Source: Sulfurimonas sp. (lineage in GTDB: Bacteria > Campylobacterota > Campylobacteria > Campylobacterales > Sulfurimonadaceae). Taken from it: 18,677 nt of DNA. The position numbers and the translations under genes were made by a program. The notes under the pieces were generated by a model that had not been told where the DNA came from, did not search any database, and was given only the letters and a program-made list of their open reading frames with translations. Position 1 is the stretch's first letter. The number at the start of each line of letters is the position of its first letter. The DNA is taken from assembly GCA_015487435.1 (NCBI GenBank), contig WFPU01000309.1, positions 1-18,677 on the forward strand, written 5' to 3'. Shown here piece after piece: positions 7,241 through 13,972 of this stretch.

Positions 7241-7901
7241 TTTATTAAAAATATTAACTGCTGTTTTAGCGCTAATGGTAGCTGTTGTTGGTCATGAAAT
7301 TATGCATGGCTGGGTAGCTTATAAATTTGGAGACAACACTGCTAAAAATGCAGGTAGGTTATCAATAAATCCAATTATACATATAGATTTAATTGGAACT
7401 ATTATAGTACCAGCTACAATGTACTTTTTACCAATGCTCCTTGGTGGAGAGAGTGGATTTTTATTTGGTTGGGCAAAACCAGTACCTATAAACACTGCTA
7501 CAGTTATAAAAAATGCTGGATATAATGGTGCTATGCAAGTTGATTTGGCTGGAATAGTATACAACTTTACATTAGGTGTTATCGCTTCTGTTATTCTTGT
7601 ATCGATGGCTCAACCTACAATAAACGATGGTATTGGATACATATTTTTATATCTATTTGTATATCAATTATTAATTATCAACATCGTATTGGCAGTATTT
7701 AATTTACTTCCTATACCACAATTTGATGGCGCACATTTTTTAATGCATCTATCATTAAAACATAAAATGCGCTCAATAGCTGAATTTTTTTACAAAAATG
7801 AAAAGTATGGAATTATTATTGTCTTAGTAGTATTAATGACACCACTAAAAGATTATTTACTAATATTGCCAGTTCAAACCATATTACAACTATTATTATA
7901 A
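7221..7901 (+). CDS. Site-2 protease-type intramembrane metalloprotease (peptidase M50)
   Basis: A polytopic membrane protein of 226 residues with the zinc motif HEIMH (His25, Glu26, His29) in its first membrane helix. The third ligand is Asp169 in NLLPIPQFDGAH, the classic arrangement of M50 proteases. The internal WAKPVPI segment and the G-rich loop before it are also typical of the short YwhC/Rip-like subgroup that lacks PDZ domains. These enzymes cut within membrane segments of regulators or leftover signal peptides; the substrate here is not known. The start at 7221 overlaps lepB by 20 bases. An in-frame ATG at 7227 is an equally good choice, since only a weak AAAG-type ribosome site is visible. 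Its pairing with signal peptidase I suggests a link to processing of exported proteins, but that is inference from gene order. Confidence 0.88.
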   Translation: MTMESIDLLKILTAVLALMVAVVGHEIMHGWVAYKFGDNTAKNAGRLSINPIIHIDLIGTIIVPATMYFLPMLLGGESGFLFGWAKPVPINTATVIKNAGYNGAMQVDLAGIVYNFTLGVIASVILVSMAQPTINDGIGYIFLYLFVYQLLIINIVLAVFNLLPIPQFDGAHFLMHLSLKHKMRSIAEFFYKNEKYGIIIVLVVLMTPLKDYLLILPVQTILQLLL

Positions 7902-7929
7902 GGCAGTGATAATTTTGTTCTTTTCTGGC

Positions 7930-7935
7930 TATAAT
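7930..7935 (+). promoter_or_regulatory. Predicted -10 box of the rpiB operon promoter
   Basis: A perfect TATAAT in the context TGGCTATAATTTG lies in the 84-base gap after the M50 gene, with a T-rich stretch upstream. Transcription would start near 7942, leaving a leader of about 44 bases before the rpiB ATG at 7986. This placement is also the main argument against starting rpiB at the ATG at 7950, which would leave almost no leader. Confidence 0.65.
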
Positions 7936-7951
7936 TTGCAAAACAAATTAT
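7931..7951. repeat. Perfect 8-bp inverted repeat across the rpiB -10/start region
   Basis: ATAATTTG (7931-7938) and CAAATTAT (7944-7951) are perfect inverted copies separated by five bases (CAAAA). The left arm overlaps the TATAAT box and the right arm covers the expected transcription start. This is where a repressor operator would sit, and no T-run follows, so it does not look like a terminator. In AT-rich DNA an 8-bp repeat can also occur by chance. Confidence 0.4.
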
Positions 7952-7985
7952 GCTCATCAAAGAAATTAACACCATAGGAAATAAA

Positions 7986-8420
7986 ATGAAATTTTTTATA
8001 GCAACAGACCATGCAGGGATAGAGTTAAAAGATTATACAGTTGAACTTTTAAAACAAAAAGGACATGAAGTAGTTGATTTAGGTCCATTTACAACTGATA
8101 GAGTTGATTACCCTGACTTCGCTCATAAACTTAGTTTATCAGTTTTGGAAGATTCATATTCACAAGGAATCTTAATTTGTGGTTCTGGAATTGGTATGAG
8201 TATGGCAGCTAACAGACACGCTGGGATAAGAGCAGCTTTATGTCATGACGCTTACACCGCTACTGTTGCTCGAGGTCATAACGATGCTAATGTATTATGT
8301 TTTGGTGAACGTATAGTTGGTAAAGGTGTTGCTGAATCAATAATAGATGCTTGGATCGCTGGTAGTTTTGATGGTGGGCGACATTGTGGTAGAATAGCAA
8401 AGATAGAAATACAAGGATAG
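7986..8420 (+). CDS. rpiB: Ribose-5-phosphate isomerase B
   Basis: RpiB interconverts ribose 5-phosphate and ribulose 5-phosphate in the cytosolic pentose phosphate pathway. That product feeds PRPP, the co-substrate used by the downstream apt and by TrpD. With the start at 7986 the protein has 144 residues, the usual family size. This ATG has an AGGAAATA ribosome site just upstream and opens with FFIATDHAG, the typical N terminus. An upstream in-frame ATG at 7950 would add 12 unusual residues and sit too close to the promoter. Active-site features are Asp8-His9, the GILICGSGIGMSMAANR loop with Cys65, and His98 in RGHNDANVLCFGERIVG. It leads an operon that continues with a small ORF, a coiled-coil protein, apt and trpB. 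Confidence 0.93.
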   Translation: MKFFIATDHAGIELKDYTVELLKQKGHEVVDLGPFTTDRVDYPDFAHKLSLSVLEDSYSQGILICGSGIGMSMAANRHAGIRAALCHDAYTATVARGHNDANVLCFGERIVGKGVAESIIDAWIAGSFDGGRHCGRIAKIEIQG

Positions 8421-8424
8421 TATT

Positions 8425-8565
8425 ATGAAGAGTGATTTTTTCTCGCCGATAGACGTAACTTTTATTATGTGCTTAGAAACGGTACAGAACATACAAGTGA
8501 GAGGAATTTTTCAAGGGATTTATTATGCCCCTGCGGTACACTTCCTTAAAAAAGGAGACCAATAA
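8425..8565 (+). CDS. Unrecognised small protein (46 residues)
   Basis: A complete 46-codon frame with an ATG 4 bases after the rpiB stop and a TAA 2 bases before the next ATG, so it fills the gap exactly. A good ribosome site, AAGGA, lies about 8 bases before its start. The translation begins MKSDFFSPIDVTFIMCLETV, continues with a mixed hydrophobic segment (IFQGIYYAPAVHFL) and ends in KKGDQ. I do not recognise it; there is no clear membrane helix, metal motif or signal peptide. Its base composition is visibly less AT-rich than the neighbouring genes, with codons such as TCG, CCG, GAC, ACG and GCG. That could reflect a real protein or a structured RNA leader. The end of the frame contains the 5' arm of a hairpin that covers the ribosome site of the next gene. 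Confidence 0.5.
   Translation: MKSDFFSPIDVTFIMCLETVQNIQVRGIFQGIYYAPAVHFLKKGDQ
8542..8557 (+). promoter_or_regulatory. Hairpin masking the Shine-Dalgarno of the coiled-coil gene
   Basis: TTCCTT (8542-8547) can pair with AAGGAG (8552-8557) across an AAAA loop: five Watson-Crick pairs plus one G-U pair. The 3' arm is the ribosome site of the gene starting at 8568, 10 bases away. The 5' arm lies within the last codons of the 46-codon ORF. A ribosome translating that ORF would open the hairpin, so the arrangement suggests translational coupling. The stem is short and may be only marginally stable. Confidence 0.4.
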
Positions 8566-8567
8566 TA

Positions 8568-8900
8568 ATGTTTTGGGAATGGTCACTTTTAACAATACTA
8601 TCTATACTTTCAATATTTTTATCTGTAAAAATGTATTACTTTAAAAGTATAACTAACAAAGAACAAAGAAGTAATGATATGATGAAATTAACACTTCAAG
8701 AAGCAGAGATACTTATTCGAAAGTATCAAATTCAACTTCAACGCGCTCTTGGAAATGTAGATATACTGAGTGAAGAACTTACAAAATTAAGAAATGAGCT
8801 AAAAGTTTTAAAATCTAGAAACTCTAAACATAGGCAAGAAACTGACCGCCTAAATGGTAAAATTAAAGCTTTAGAAAATAGAATTGATGCATTATTATAA
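8568..8900 (+). CDS. Membrane-anchored coiled-coil protein of unknown function
   Basis: The 110 residues divide clearly in two. An N-terminal hydrophobic helix (about residues 4-24, WSLLTILSILSIFLSV) should anchor the protein in the inner membrane. The rest, from about residue 35, is charged and helical with heptad-like spacing of Leu and Ile (ILSEELTKLRNELKVL, then RLNGKIKALENRIDALL), a long coiled coil. There are no cysteines or catalytic motifs. The family is unnamed; similar small anchored coiled coils include septum-type proteins such as FtsB/FtsL, but the order and length of the parts do not prove that link. It lies between rpiB and apt in one operon. A good ribosome site, AAGGAG, is 10 bases from the ATG and may be masked by a hairpin. 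Confidence 0.8.
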   Translation: MFWEWSLLTILSILSIFLSVKMYYFKSITNKEQRSNDMMKLTLQEAEILIRKYQIQLQRALGNVDILSEELTKLRNELKVLKSRNSKHRQETDRLNGKIKALENRIDALL

Positions 8901-8933
8901 AAATAAAATTATTTTTTAGAATAGGAGAAATAG

Positions 8934-9482
8934 ATGAAACTTAGTAAGGCAGAGAGAAAAATAATAGAAAACTCAATTAGAGATATAAAAGATTTTCCAA
9001 AAGCTGGAATAGTATTTAAAGATATTACAACTCTTTTAAACAACAAAGAGGCTTATGGTGTTTTAATGAACCATCTTTATCAAAGATATAAAGAGTATAA
9101 CTTAGATTACATTGCTGGAATTGATGCTCGTGGATTTATTTTTGGTGCTGCTTTAGCTCAAATGTTAAACATTGGTTTTGTACCTATTAGAAAACATGGC
9201 AAACTTCCATACACAACCATAAGTGAAAAATATGCTCTGGAATATGGAGTTGATGAGATAGAGGTACATATTGATGCTTTTAGTGCGATTCCTAATCCTA
9301 GAGTTTTATTGATTGATGATTTAATCGCAACTGGTGGTACTGCAAATGCCGCTGCTAGTCTTATAGGTCAAGCTGGTGCAGAGTGTGTTGAATCTTGCTT
9401 CATAATTGGTCTTACCTTTTTAGATGGTATAAAAAATCTAAAAGAAAAAACTAATGTATATAATTTAATAGAGGTTAACTAA
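8934..9482 (+). CDS. apt: Adenine phosphoribosyltransferase
   Basis: Apt salvages adenine by joining it to PRPP, giving AMP and pyrophosphate in the cytosol. The 182 residues show the family pattern: IRDIKDFPKAGIVFKDITTLL at the N terminus, GIDARGFIFGAALA, and the PRPP-binding motif VLLIDDLIATGGTA (124-137) with its Asp-Asp pair. The start has a strong AGGAGAA ribosome site 4-6 bases away. The TAA stop shares its last A with the trpB ATG (TAATG), so trpB translation is probably coupled to apt. The protein begins with a short extra helix (KLSKAERKIIENS) compared with the shortest Apt proteins. Confidence 0.96.
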   Translation: MKLSKAERKIIENSIRDIKDFPKAGIVFKDITTLLNNKEAYGVLMNHLYQRYKEYNLDYIAGIDARGFIFGAALAQMLNIGFVPIRKHGKLPYTTISEKYALEYGVDEIEVHIDAFSAIPNPRVLLIDDLIATGGTANAAASLIGQAGAECVESCFIIGLTFLDGIKNLKEKTNVYNLIEVN

Positions 9483-10681
9483 TGTATATACCATTAGCTT
9501 CAAAATTCGACCCTAATGAAAATGGACATTTTGATATCCATGGTGGAAGATATGTCCCTGAGACACTTATGCCAGCATTATTAAAACTAAAAGAAGAATA
9601 TGACTCTATCCGCTTTTGTAAAGAGTTTTGGAGTGAAGTTAATTATTATCTTAAAGATTATGTTGGTCGCCCTAGTCCACTATATTTTGCTAAAAATATA
9701 TCAGATGAACTTGGTGCAAAAGTTTATTTTAAACGTGAGGATTTAAATCATACTGGTGCGCACAAAGTAAATAATGTTATAGCTCAAGGACTTATGGCCA
9801 AAAGACTTGGATATAAAAAAATAATAGCTGAGACTGGCGCAGGTCAACACGGTGTTGCAACTGCAACTATATGTGCCCTACTCGACTTAGAGTGTGAAAT
9901 CTTCATGGGTGCAAAAGATGTTGAACGTCAAGAGTTAAATGTTTTTCGTATGAAACTTCTTGGTGCAAAAGTAAACTCTGTAGAGAGTGGTTCACGAACT
10001 TTAAAAGACGCTATGAATGATGCTATTAGACATTGGGTTACAAATGCGCGTGATACTTTTTATATAATTGGTACAGTTGCAGGACCACATCCATATCCAA
10101 TGATGGTTAGAGATTTTCAAGCTATTATTGGATGGGAAGCACGCCAACAAATACTTGAAAAAGAAAACAGACTTCCAGATCATATTATTGCTTGTATTGG
10201 TGGTGGTAGCAATGCCATTGGTATGTTTCAACACTTTTTAGAAGATGATGGTGTTGAATGTATTGGTATTGAAGCTGGTGGACTTGGTGTTGATACAGAT
10301 AAACATGGTTGTTCACTAGACAAAGGTCGTCCTGGTGTTTTACATGGTCAAATGAGTTATTTACTTCAAGATGAAGATGGACAAATTTTAGAAGCTCACT
10401 CAATTAGTGCTGGCTTAGATTATCCAGGTATTGGTCCTGAACACGCTTTTCATAAAGATAATAAAAGTATAAGTTATGATCATATAACAGATGCTGAAGC
10501 GTTAGATGCTTTTGTATGGCTTTCTCGCAAAGAGGGAATTATTCCAGCTTTTGAATCTTCACATGCTATAGCATACCTAAAAAAATTGCCAAACATTAAA
10601 GACAAATTAATTATTGTAAATATCTCTGGTCGTGGCGATAAAGATATGATACAAGCTAAAGATTTACTTAGTTTCGATTAA
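9482..10681 (+). CDS. trpB: Tryptophan synthase beta chain
   Basis: TrpB condenses indole and serine into tryptophan using pyridoxal phosphate, normally in an alpha2-beta2 complex with TrpA. The 399 residues cover the whole family length. The PLP lysine is Lys95 in HTGAHKVNN, the phosphate-binding loop is GGGSNAIG (240-247), and the substrate loop ETGAGQHGVATAT and KEGIIPAFESSHA are intact. It looks like the TrpB1 type that works with TrpA. Notably, no trpA follows; trpB is the last gene of a purine/pentose operon. The only other trp gene in the window is trpD, on the opposite strand about 3.3 kb away, so the pathway genes are dispersed. The start overlaps the apt stop by one base. A TATAAT at 9459-9464, inside the apt 3' end, could act as an internal promoter but may be chance. 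Confidence 0.97.
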   Translation: MYIPLASKFDPNENGHFDIHGGRYVPETLMPALLKLKEEYDSIRFCKEFWSEVNYYLKDYVGRPSPLYFAKNISDELGAKVYFKREDLNHTGAHKVNNVIAQGLMAKRLGYKKIIAETGAGQHGVATATICALLDLECEIFMGAKDVERQELNVFRMKLLGAKVNSVESGSRTLKDAMNDAIRHWVTNARDTFYIIGTVAGPHPYPMMVRDFQAIIGWEARQQILEKENRLPDHIIACIGGGSNAIGMFQHFLEDDGVECIGIEAGGLGVDTDKHGCSLDKGRPGVLHGQMSYLLQDEDGQILEAHSISAGLDYPGIGPEHAFHKDNKSISYDHITDAEALDAFVWLSRKEGIIPAFESSHAIAYLKKLPNIKDKLIIVNISGRGDKDMIQAKDLLSFD

Positions 10682-10691
10682 TTTCACATAT

Positions 10692-10723
10692 GGATGTTAT
10701 AAATAAAACACCCAAATCTTTTT
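10692..10723 (+). terminator. Weak candidate terminator after trpB
   Basis: GGATGTT (10692-10698) can pair with AACACCC (10707-10713), with one mismatch and an 8-base loop. A run of five T follows at 10719-10723. It lies 11 bases after the trpB stop in the 163-base convergent gap before the TIGR02757 gene. The mismatch and the offset of the T-run make it a poor match to a classical intrinsic terminator. The rest of this gap shows nothing else I can assign. Confidence 0.3.
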
Positions 10724-10844
10724 AAATTAATTAGTTAACTATTAGATTCTATTTCAAGCACAAAATAGCTATATACTCAAACTTTCATCATTTTAAACTT
10801 GATTTAGAATCTAGATTTTATAAAAAAATATAATGCTAAAAATA

Positions 10845-11609
10845 TTAGATAATTTTTTCTTGTCCAAGTCTATAAATTGCAAAATCATATTTTAGAGGAT
10901 CATTTTTATCAAATGTTTTTAGAGTATTTGTAAGTTCTATTGCAGCTTCTAAATCATATGTTTTTCTTTTTAGTAATCCTAATTTTTGTCCCACTTTAAA
11001 GGTATGTGTATCTAGTGGCATAATTAAGTCCGCTTTATCAATTTCATCCCACAATCCCATATCGATATTATCATCCCTTACCATCCAACGAAGGTACATC
11101 ATCCATCTCTTAAGAGCTCCTGCTCCCTTTGTTTTAGTAGTTACTTTTGAGATTAAAAAATTGTATCCTTGTGTAGTATGTGGATTTAAATCTTTAATAG
11201 TACTAACAAGAGAGTTTATACCATCAATTACACTAAAATTATCCGAATAACCTTGCTTAAATACATCTTCTAAAGTTGTTGTTTTTTTTAATCTTTTTAA
11301 TGCAATAAACAAAGCAATAACATCTTCACTTTTTTGAAATCTATAATAATGATTTGATAAAGTTTTTTTTATATCATCATCACTCTTTTTTAAAAGTGAA
11401 AAATCAAGTGAATCTAAAAATTTTACAATTTGTTTTACATTTCCATAGGCGAATAAGGCACAAATAAGTGATATTGTTGGGTCATTATATCTTTTTGCTA
11501 TTAGTATTGGATCTAATTTATCTAGATTTATTTCATCTAATTTGTTTCGTTTTTCAACTTCAACATCAAGAAGTTTTTTAATGGAGATGATAGAGTTTTT
11601 TTCGCTCAC
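10845..11609 (-). CDS. TIGR02757 (DUF2400) family protein
   Basis: A 254-residue cytosolic protein with the hallmarks of this uncharacterised but widespread family. They are YNDPTISLICALFAYGN near residue 43, a YRFQKSEDV segment, KRWMMYLRWMVR (167-178), the PLDTHTFKVGQKLGLL block (198-213) and DPLKYDFAIYRLG near the end. The family is thought to adopt a helical fold related to helix-hairpin-helix DNA-repair proteins. No biochemical function is established that I can name with confidence. The start codon is GTG at 11609, with AGG about 6 bases upstream, and the gene overlaps rpoN by 32 bases. It is the last gene of the six-gene minus-strand unit. The C terminus ends soon after the conserved block, slightly shorter than some relatives. 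Confidence 0.85.
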   Translation of the reverse strand: MSEKNSIISIKKLLDVEVEKRNKLDEINLDKLDPILIAKRYNDPTISLICALFAYGNVKQIVKFLDSLDFSLLKKSDDDIKKTLSNHYYRFQKSEDVIALFIALKRLKKTTTLEDVFKQGYSDNFSVIDGINSLVSTIKDLNPHTTQGYNFLISKVTTKTKGAGALKRWMMYLRWMVRDDNIDMGLWDEIDKADLIMPLDTHTFKVGQKLGLLKRKTYDLEAAIELTNTLKTFDKNDPLKYDFAIYRLGQEKII

Positions 11610-12846
11610 TTGAACCTGCTATATTTAATTGTTTTCTATATTTTGCAATAGTACGTCTAACCATTTTTACTTTGAATTTATTTTGTATCAAATCAAGTAG
11701 TTTCATATCACTTAATGGTTTTTCTCTATTCTCTGCTTTTACAAGGCCTACTAAAAACTCTTTAATTGCCGCATTTGACACATCATCATCTATAGCAGTT
11801 GTAAAGAACTCTTTCATTGCAAGAACTCCTCTATCACACGCTATATATTTGTTTGCAATTGCGCGTGATATTGTAGAAGGGTTATGACCAAATTCATCTG
11901 CTAATGTTTTAAGGGTTAGTGGCATAATCTGACCACCTGTGAAGTATTCATACTGGTATTCAACTATCATAAGTCCAACTTTATACAAAGTAGCTTTACG
12001 CATATCAAGAGCATCTACAAGACTTTTAGCTTCTTTTATCTTTTGTTTTATAAAATCGTGTTCAACTGCATAGTTTGTATCTATATTTATAGTTGGATAA
12101 TATGCATCATTTAGTTTAACCTCTATATTTTCATTTTCATCAAAAAATATCATTAGATCAGGGACAATTTGGCTAGATTCTTCTTGATACTCAATAGATG
12201 GTGGATTTTTAAATGTCCCTAAAACTCTCATAACTTCGCTAAAATTATCTTCATCAGAATAATTATGAATATCTTGTAAATTTTTTATAATTGTATAGGC
12301 TAAAGGATATGCCACATCGCTTATATCTGAGCTATCAAGCTGAAATAAAAAACTCTCAGCTAAATCTACTGCAGCAATACCAACTGGGTCTACATGAGCA
12401 AATCTAAGACGAATTTTTTCAAAATTTTCAAAACTAATCCCCTCTTTTTCGCAAAATTTTTCAGTTTTTCCTTCATAATATCCATTTTCATCTAAGTTAG
12501 CTACAACATAATTAGCAATTTTTTGAGATATTGGAGTTGGAAAAAGTGGAGCCTGTAATTGTTCATCAAGAACTTCATATAAAGATCGGTACTGTATAGT
12601 CAAGGCTTCTATTTGTTCTGTTCTTGAGTTGCTTACGGCACCACTTATAATTTTTTTAGGGATACTTTTTTCAAAATCTTTTTCATATCCAGATTTAACT
12701 TCAATCACAGGATTTGCATCGATAAAAGGAGCCATAGCCTCACCTAAATCACTAAGGCTTGAATGAAGTATTGGTAGCCAATTTCTTAATGTATTAGATA
12801 GTTTATGTTTATTCTCAACTGATTGCGTTTGCCTTAATGCTGCCAT
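11578..12846 (-). CDS. rpoN: RNA polymerase sigma-54 factor
   Basis: RpoN directs RNA polymerase to -24/-12 promoters that need an ATP-dependent activator; in Campylobacterota it typically drives middle flagellar genes. The 422 residues contain the activator-interacting region I (LSNTLRNWLPILHSSLSDL near residues 16-34), a core-binding region and a helix-turn-helix (315-334, ending TISRAIANKY). The RpoN box is VRRTIAKYR (396-404), close to the canonical ARRTVAKYR. The Val at the first position and Ile in place of Val are conservative. The start lies 2 bases after the lptB stop. Its ribosome site is weak: the nearest AGGA is about 15 bases away within the lptB end. Expression may therefore rely on coupling to lptB. 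The 3' end overlaps the TIGR02757 gene by 32 bases. Confidence 0.96.
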   Translation of the reverse strand: MAALRQTQSVENKHKLSNTLRNWLPILHSSLSDLGEAMAPFIDANPVIEVKSGYEKDFEKSIPKKIISGAVSNSRTEQIEALTIQYRSLYEVLDEQLQAPLFPTPISQKIANYVVANLDENGYYEGKTEKFCEKEGISFENFEKIRLRFAHVDPVGIAAVDLAESFLFQLDSSDISDVAYPLAYTIIKNLQDIHNYSDEDNFSEVMRVLGTFKNPPSIEYQEESSQIVPDLMIFFDENENIEVKLNDAYYPTINIDTNYAVEHDFIKQKIKEAKSLVDALDMRKATLYKVGLMIVEYQYEYFTGGQIMPLTLKTLADEFGHNPSTISRAIANKYIACDRGVLAMKEFFTTAIDDDVSNAAIKEFLVGLVKAENREKPLSDMKLLDLIQNKFKVKMVRRTIAKYRKQLNIAGSSERKKLYHLH

Positions 12847-12848
12847 AT

Positions 12849-13571
12849 TTAAAGTTTATAATCCTCACCAAGATAGTGAGTACGAACATCAGCGTTATTA
12901 GCTATCTCATCGCTCGTTCCACTTGCTAGTAACTCCCCTGCTTTAATAACATAAGCCCTATCACAAACATCAAGTGTTTCTCGTACATTATGGTCAGTTA
13001 TAAGCACACCAATATCATAAGACACAAGCTGTTTTATAACATTTTGAATATCCATTACGGCAATTGGATCAACTCCAGCAAACGGTTCATCAAGAAGTAA
13101 AAATTTTGGTTTATTTACAAGAGCTCTAGCTATCTCAACACGACGACGCTCCCCACCACTTAAACTGATCCCTTTTCTATAACGAATCGGTTCAATATTA
13201 AACATATCGAGTAGTTCTAAAATTCTATCTTCACGCTCTTTTTTATCTTTTATTCCTACCTCTGCTGCTACCATTAAGTTATCTTCAACACTTAAATCTT
13301 TAAAAATTGAAGCTTCTTGAGGTAGATAACCAATACCTTTTAATGCACGCTCATGGAGTGGTTGACCAGAGAGATTTTCATTATCAAAAAAAACTTCACC
13401 ATCACTAGCTTCAACAAGTCCACAAATCATATAAAAAGTTGTTGTTTTGCCTGCTCCATTTGGTCCGAGAAGTCCAACAACTTCTCCACTAGAAACCTCA
13501 AGAGACATACCCCGCACTATCTCTAAACCTTTAATTCTTTTTTTTAAATCTATCGCTTTTAATGTGTGCAT
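12849..13571 (-). CDS. lptB: LPS export ABC transporter ATP-binding protein
   Basis: LptB is the ATPase that powers lipopolysaccharide extraction from the inner membrane with LptF/LptG. The 240 residues have a full set of ABC motifs: Walker A GPNGAGKTT (36-44), Q-loop Gln85, signature LSGGE (137-141), Walker B LLLDEP (Asp161, Glu162) and H-loop His194. The RRRVEIARALVNKPKFLLLDEPFAGVDPIAV run is characteristic of LptB as opposed to other single-domain ABC ATPases. The gene overlaps tsaE by 13 bases and is followed by rpoN after 2 bases. The lptB-rpoN adjacency is common in Gram-negative bacteria. Other lpt genes are not in the window. Confidence 0.95.
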   Translation of the reverse strand: MHTLKAIDLKKRIKGLEIVRGMSLEVSSGEVVGLLGPNGAGKTTTFYMICGLVEASDGEVFFDNENLSGQPLHERALKGIGYLPQEASIFKDLSVEDNLMVAAEVGIKDKKEREDRILELLDMFNIEPIRYRKGISLSGGERRRVEIARALVNKPKFLLLDEPFAGVDPIAVMDIQNVIKQLVSYDIGVLITDHNVRETLDVCDRAYVIKAGELLASGTSDEIANNADVRTHYLGEDYKL

Positions 13572-13972
13572 ATCTTATATTCTCTTTTATTATTTTGTTT
13601 CTTTTTTATCTCTATCTTTAAAACATCAAAGCCAGCTGATAGTAAAATTTTTTTAAGTTTTTCATCACCCCACTCTACTAAATGAAGTCCATCTTTTTCT
13701 AACTCTTCAAGCATCCCCAAAGATATAAAGTGCTCGATACCTTTGTTATAAATATCGTAGTGAAAAATTTTATCGCCATAACATTGTTGAAGCGAAAAAG
13801 TGGGTGATGTAACTTCTGTATCAACTCCCAATGTTTTTACTATTTGTTTTGTTAGTGTTGTTTTTCCAGAGGCTAAATCACCATCTAAAATAATAACACC
13901 ACTTGAGAAATTTTTTAATATCTCATCAACTAATACTGATAATTCATTTAGCCCTAACTCGTATGTATTCAT
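13559..13972 (-). CDS. tsaE: tRNA threonylcarbamoyladenosine biosynthesis ATPase TsaE
   Basis: TsaE is the small ATPase that, with TsaB and TsaD, makes the t6A modification at position 37 of ANN-decoding tRNAs. The 137 residues include Walker A GDLASGKTT (31-39), the conserved SPTF (56-59), HYDIY (71-75) and VEWGDE around Trp101. In this family the last motif is usually EWPE/EWGE. The start forms an ATGA overlap with the trpD stop (4 bases), and its end overlaps lptB by 13 bases, so the set is almost certainly one transcript. TsaB and TsaD are not in the window. Confidence 0.93.
   Translation of the reverse strand: MNTYELGLNELSVLVDEILKNFSSGVIILDGDLASGKTTLTKQIVKTLGVDTEVTSPTFSLQQCYGDKIFHYDIYNKGIEHFISLGMLEELEKDGLHLVEWGDEKLKKILLSAGFDVLKIEIKKKQNNKREYKICTH

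Noticed and set aside
7319..7564. An 81-codon minus-strand frame opposite the M50 protease gene
   Set aside because: The M50 gene has intact zinc-binding motifs; the antisense frame shows no independent signals.
10743..10813. Distant inverted 9-mers TAGATTCTA (10743) and TAGAATCTA (10805)
   Set aside because: The arms are over 50 bases apart, are AT-rich and lack any associated gene feature; chance is sufficient.
10808..10817. Perfect palindrome AATCTAGATT near the end of the trpB/TIGR02757 gap
   Set aside because: It leaves only three pairs around a four-base loop if folded, has no G+C-rich stem, and is unremarkable in AT-rich DNA.
10829..10834. TATAAT on the plus strand upstream of the TIGR02757 gene end
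   Set aside because: It points into the antisense of TIGR02757, with no ORF to drive, and lies in a very AT-rich stretch.
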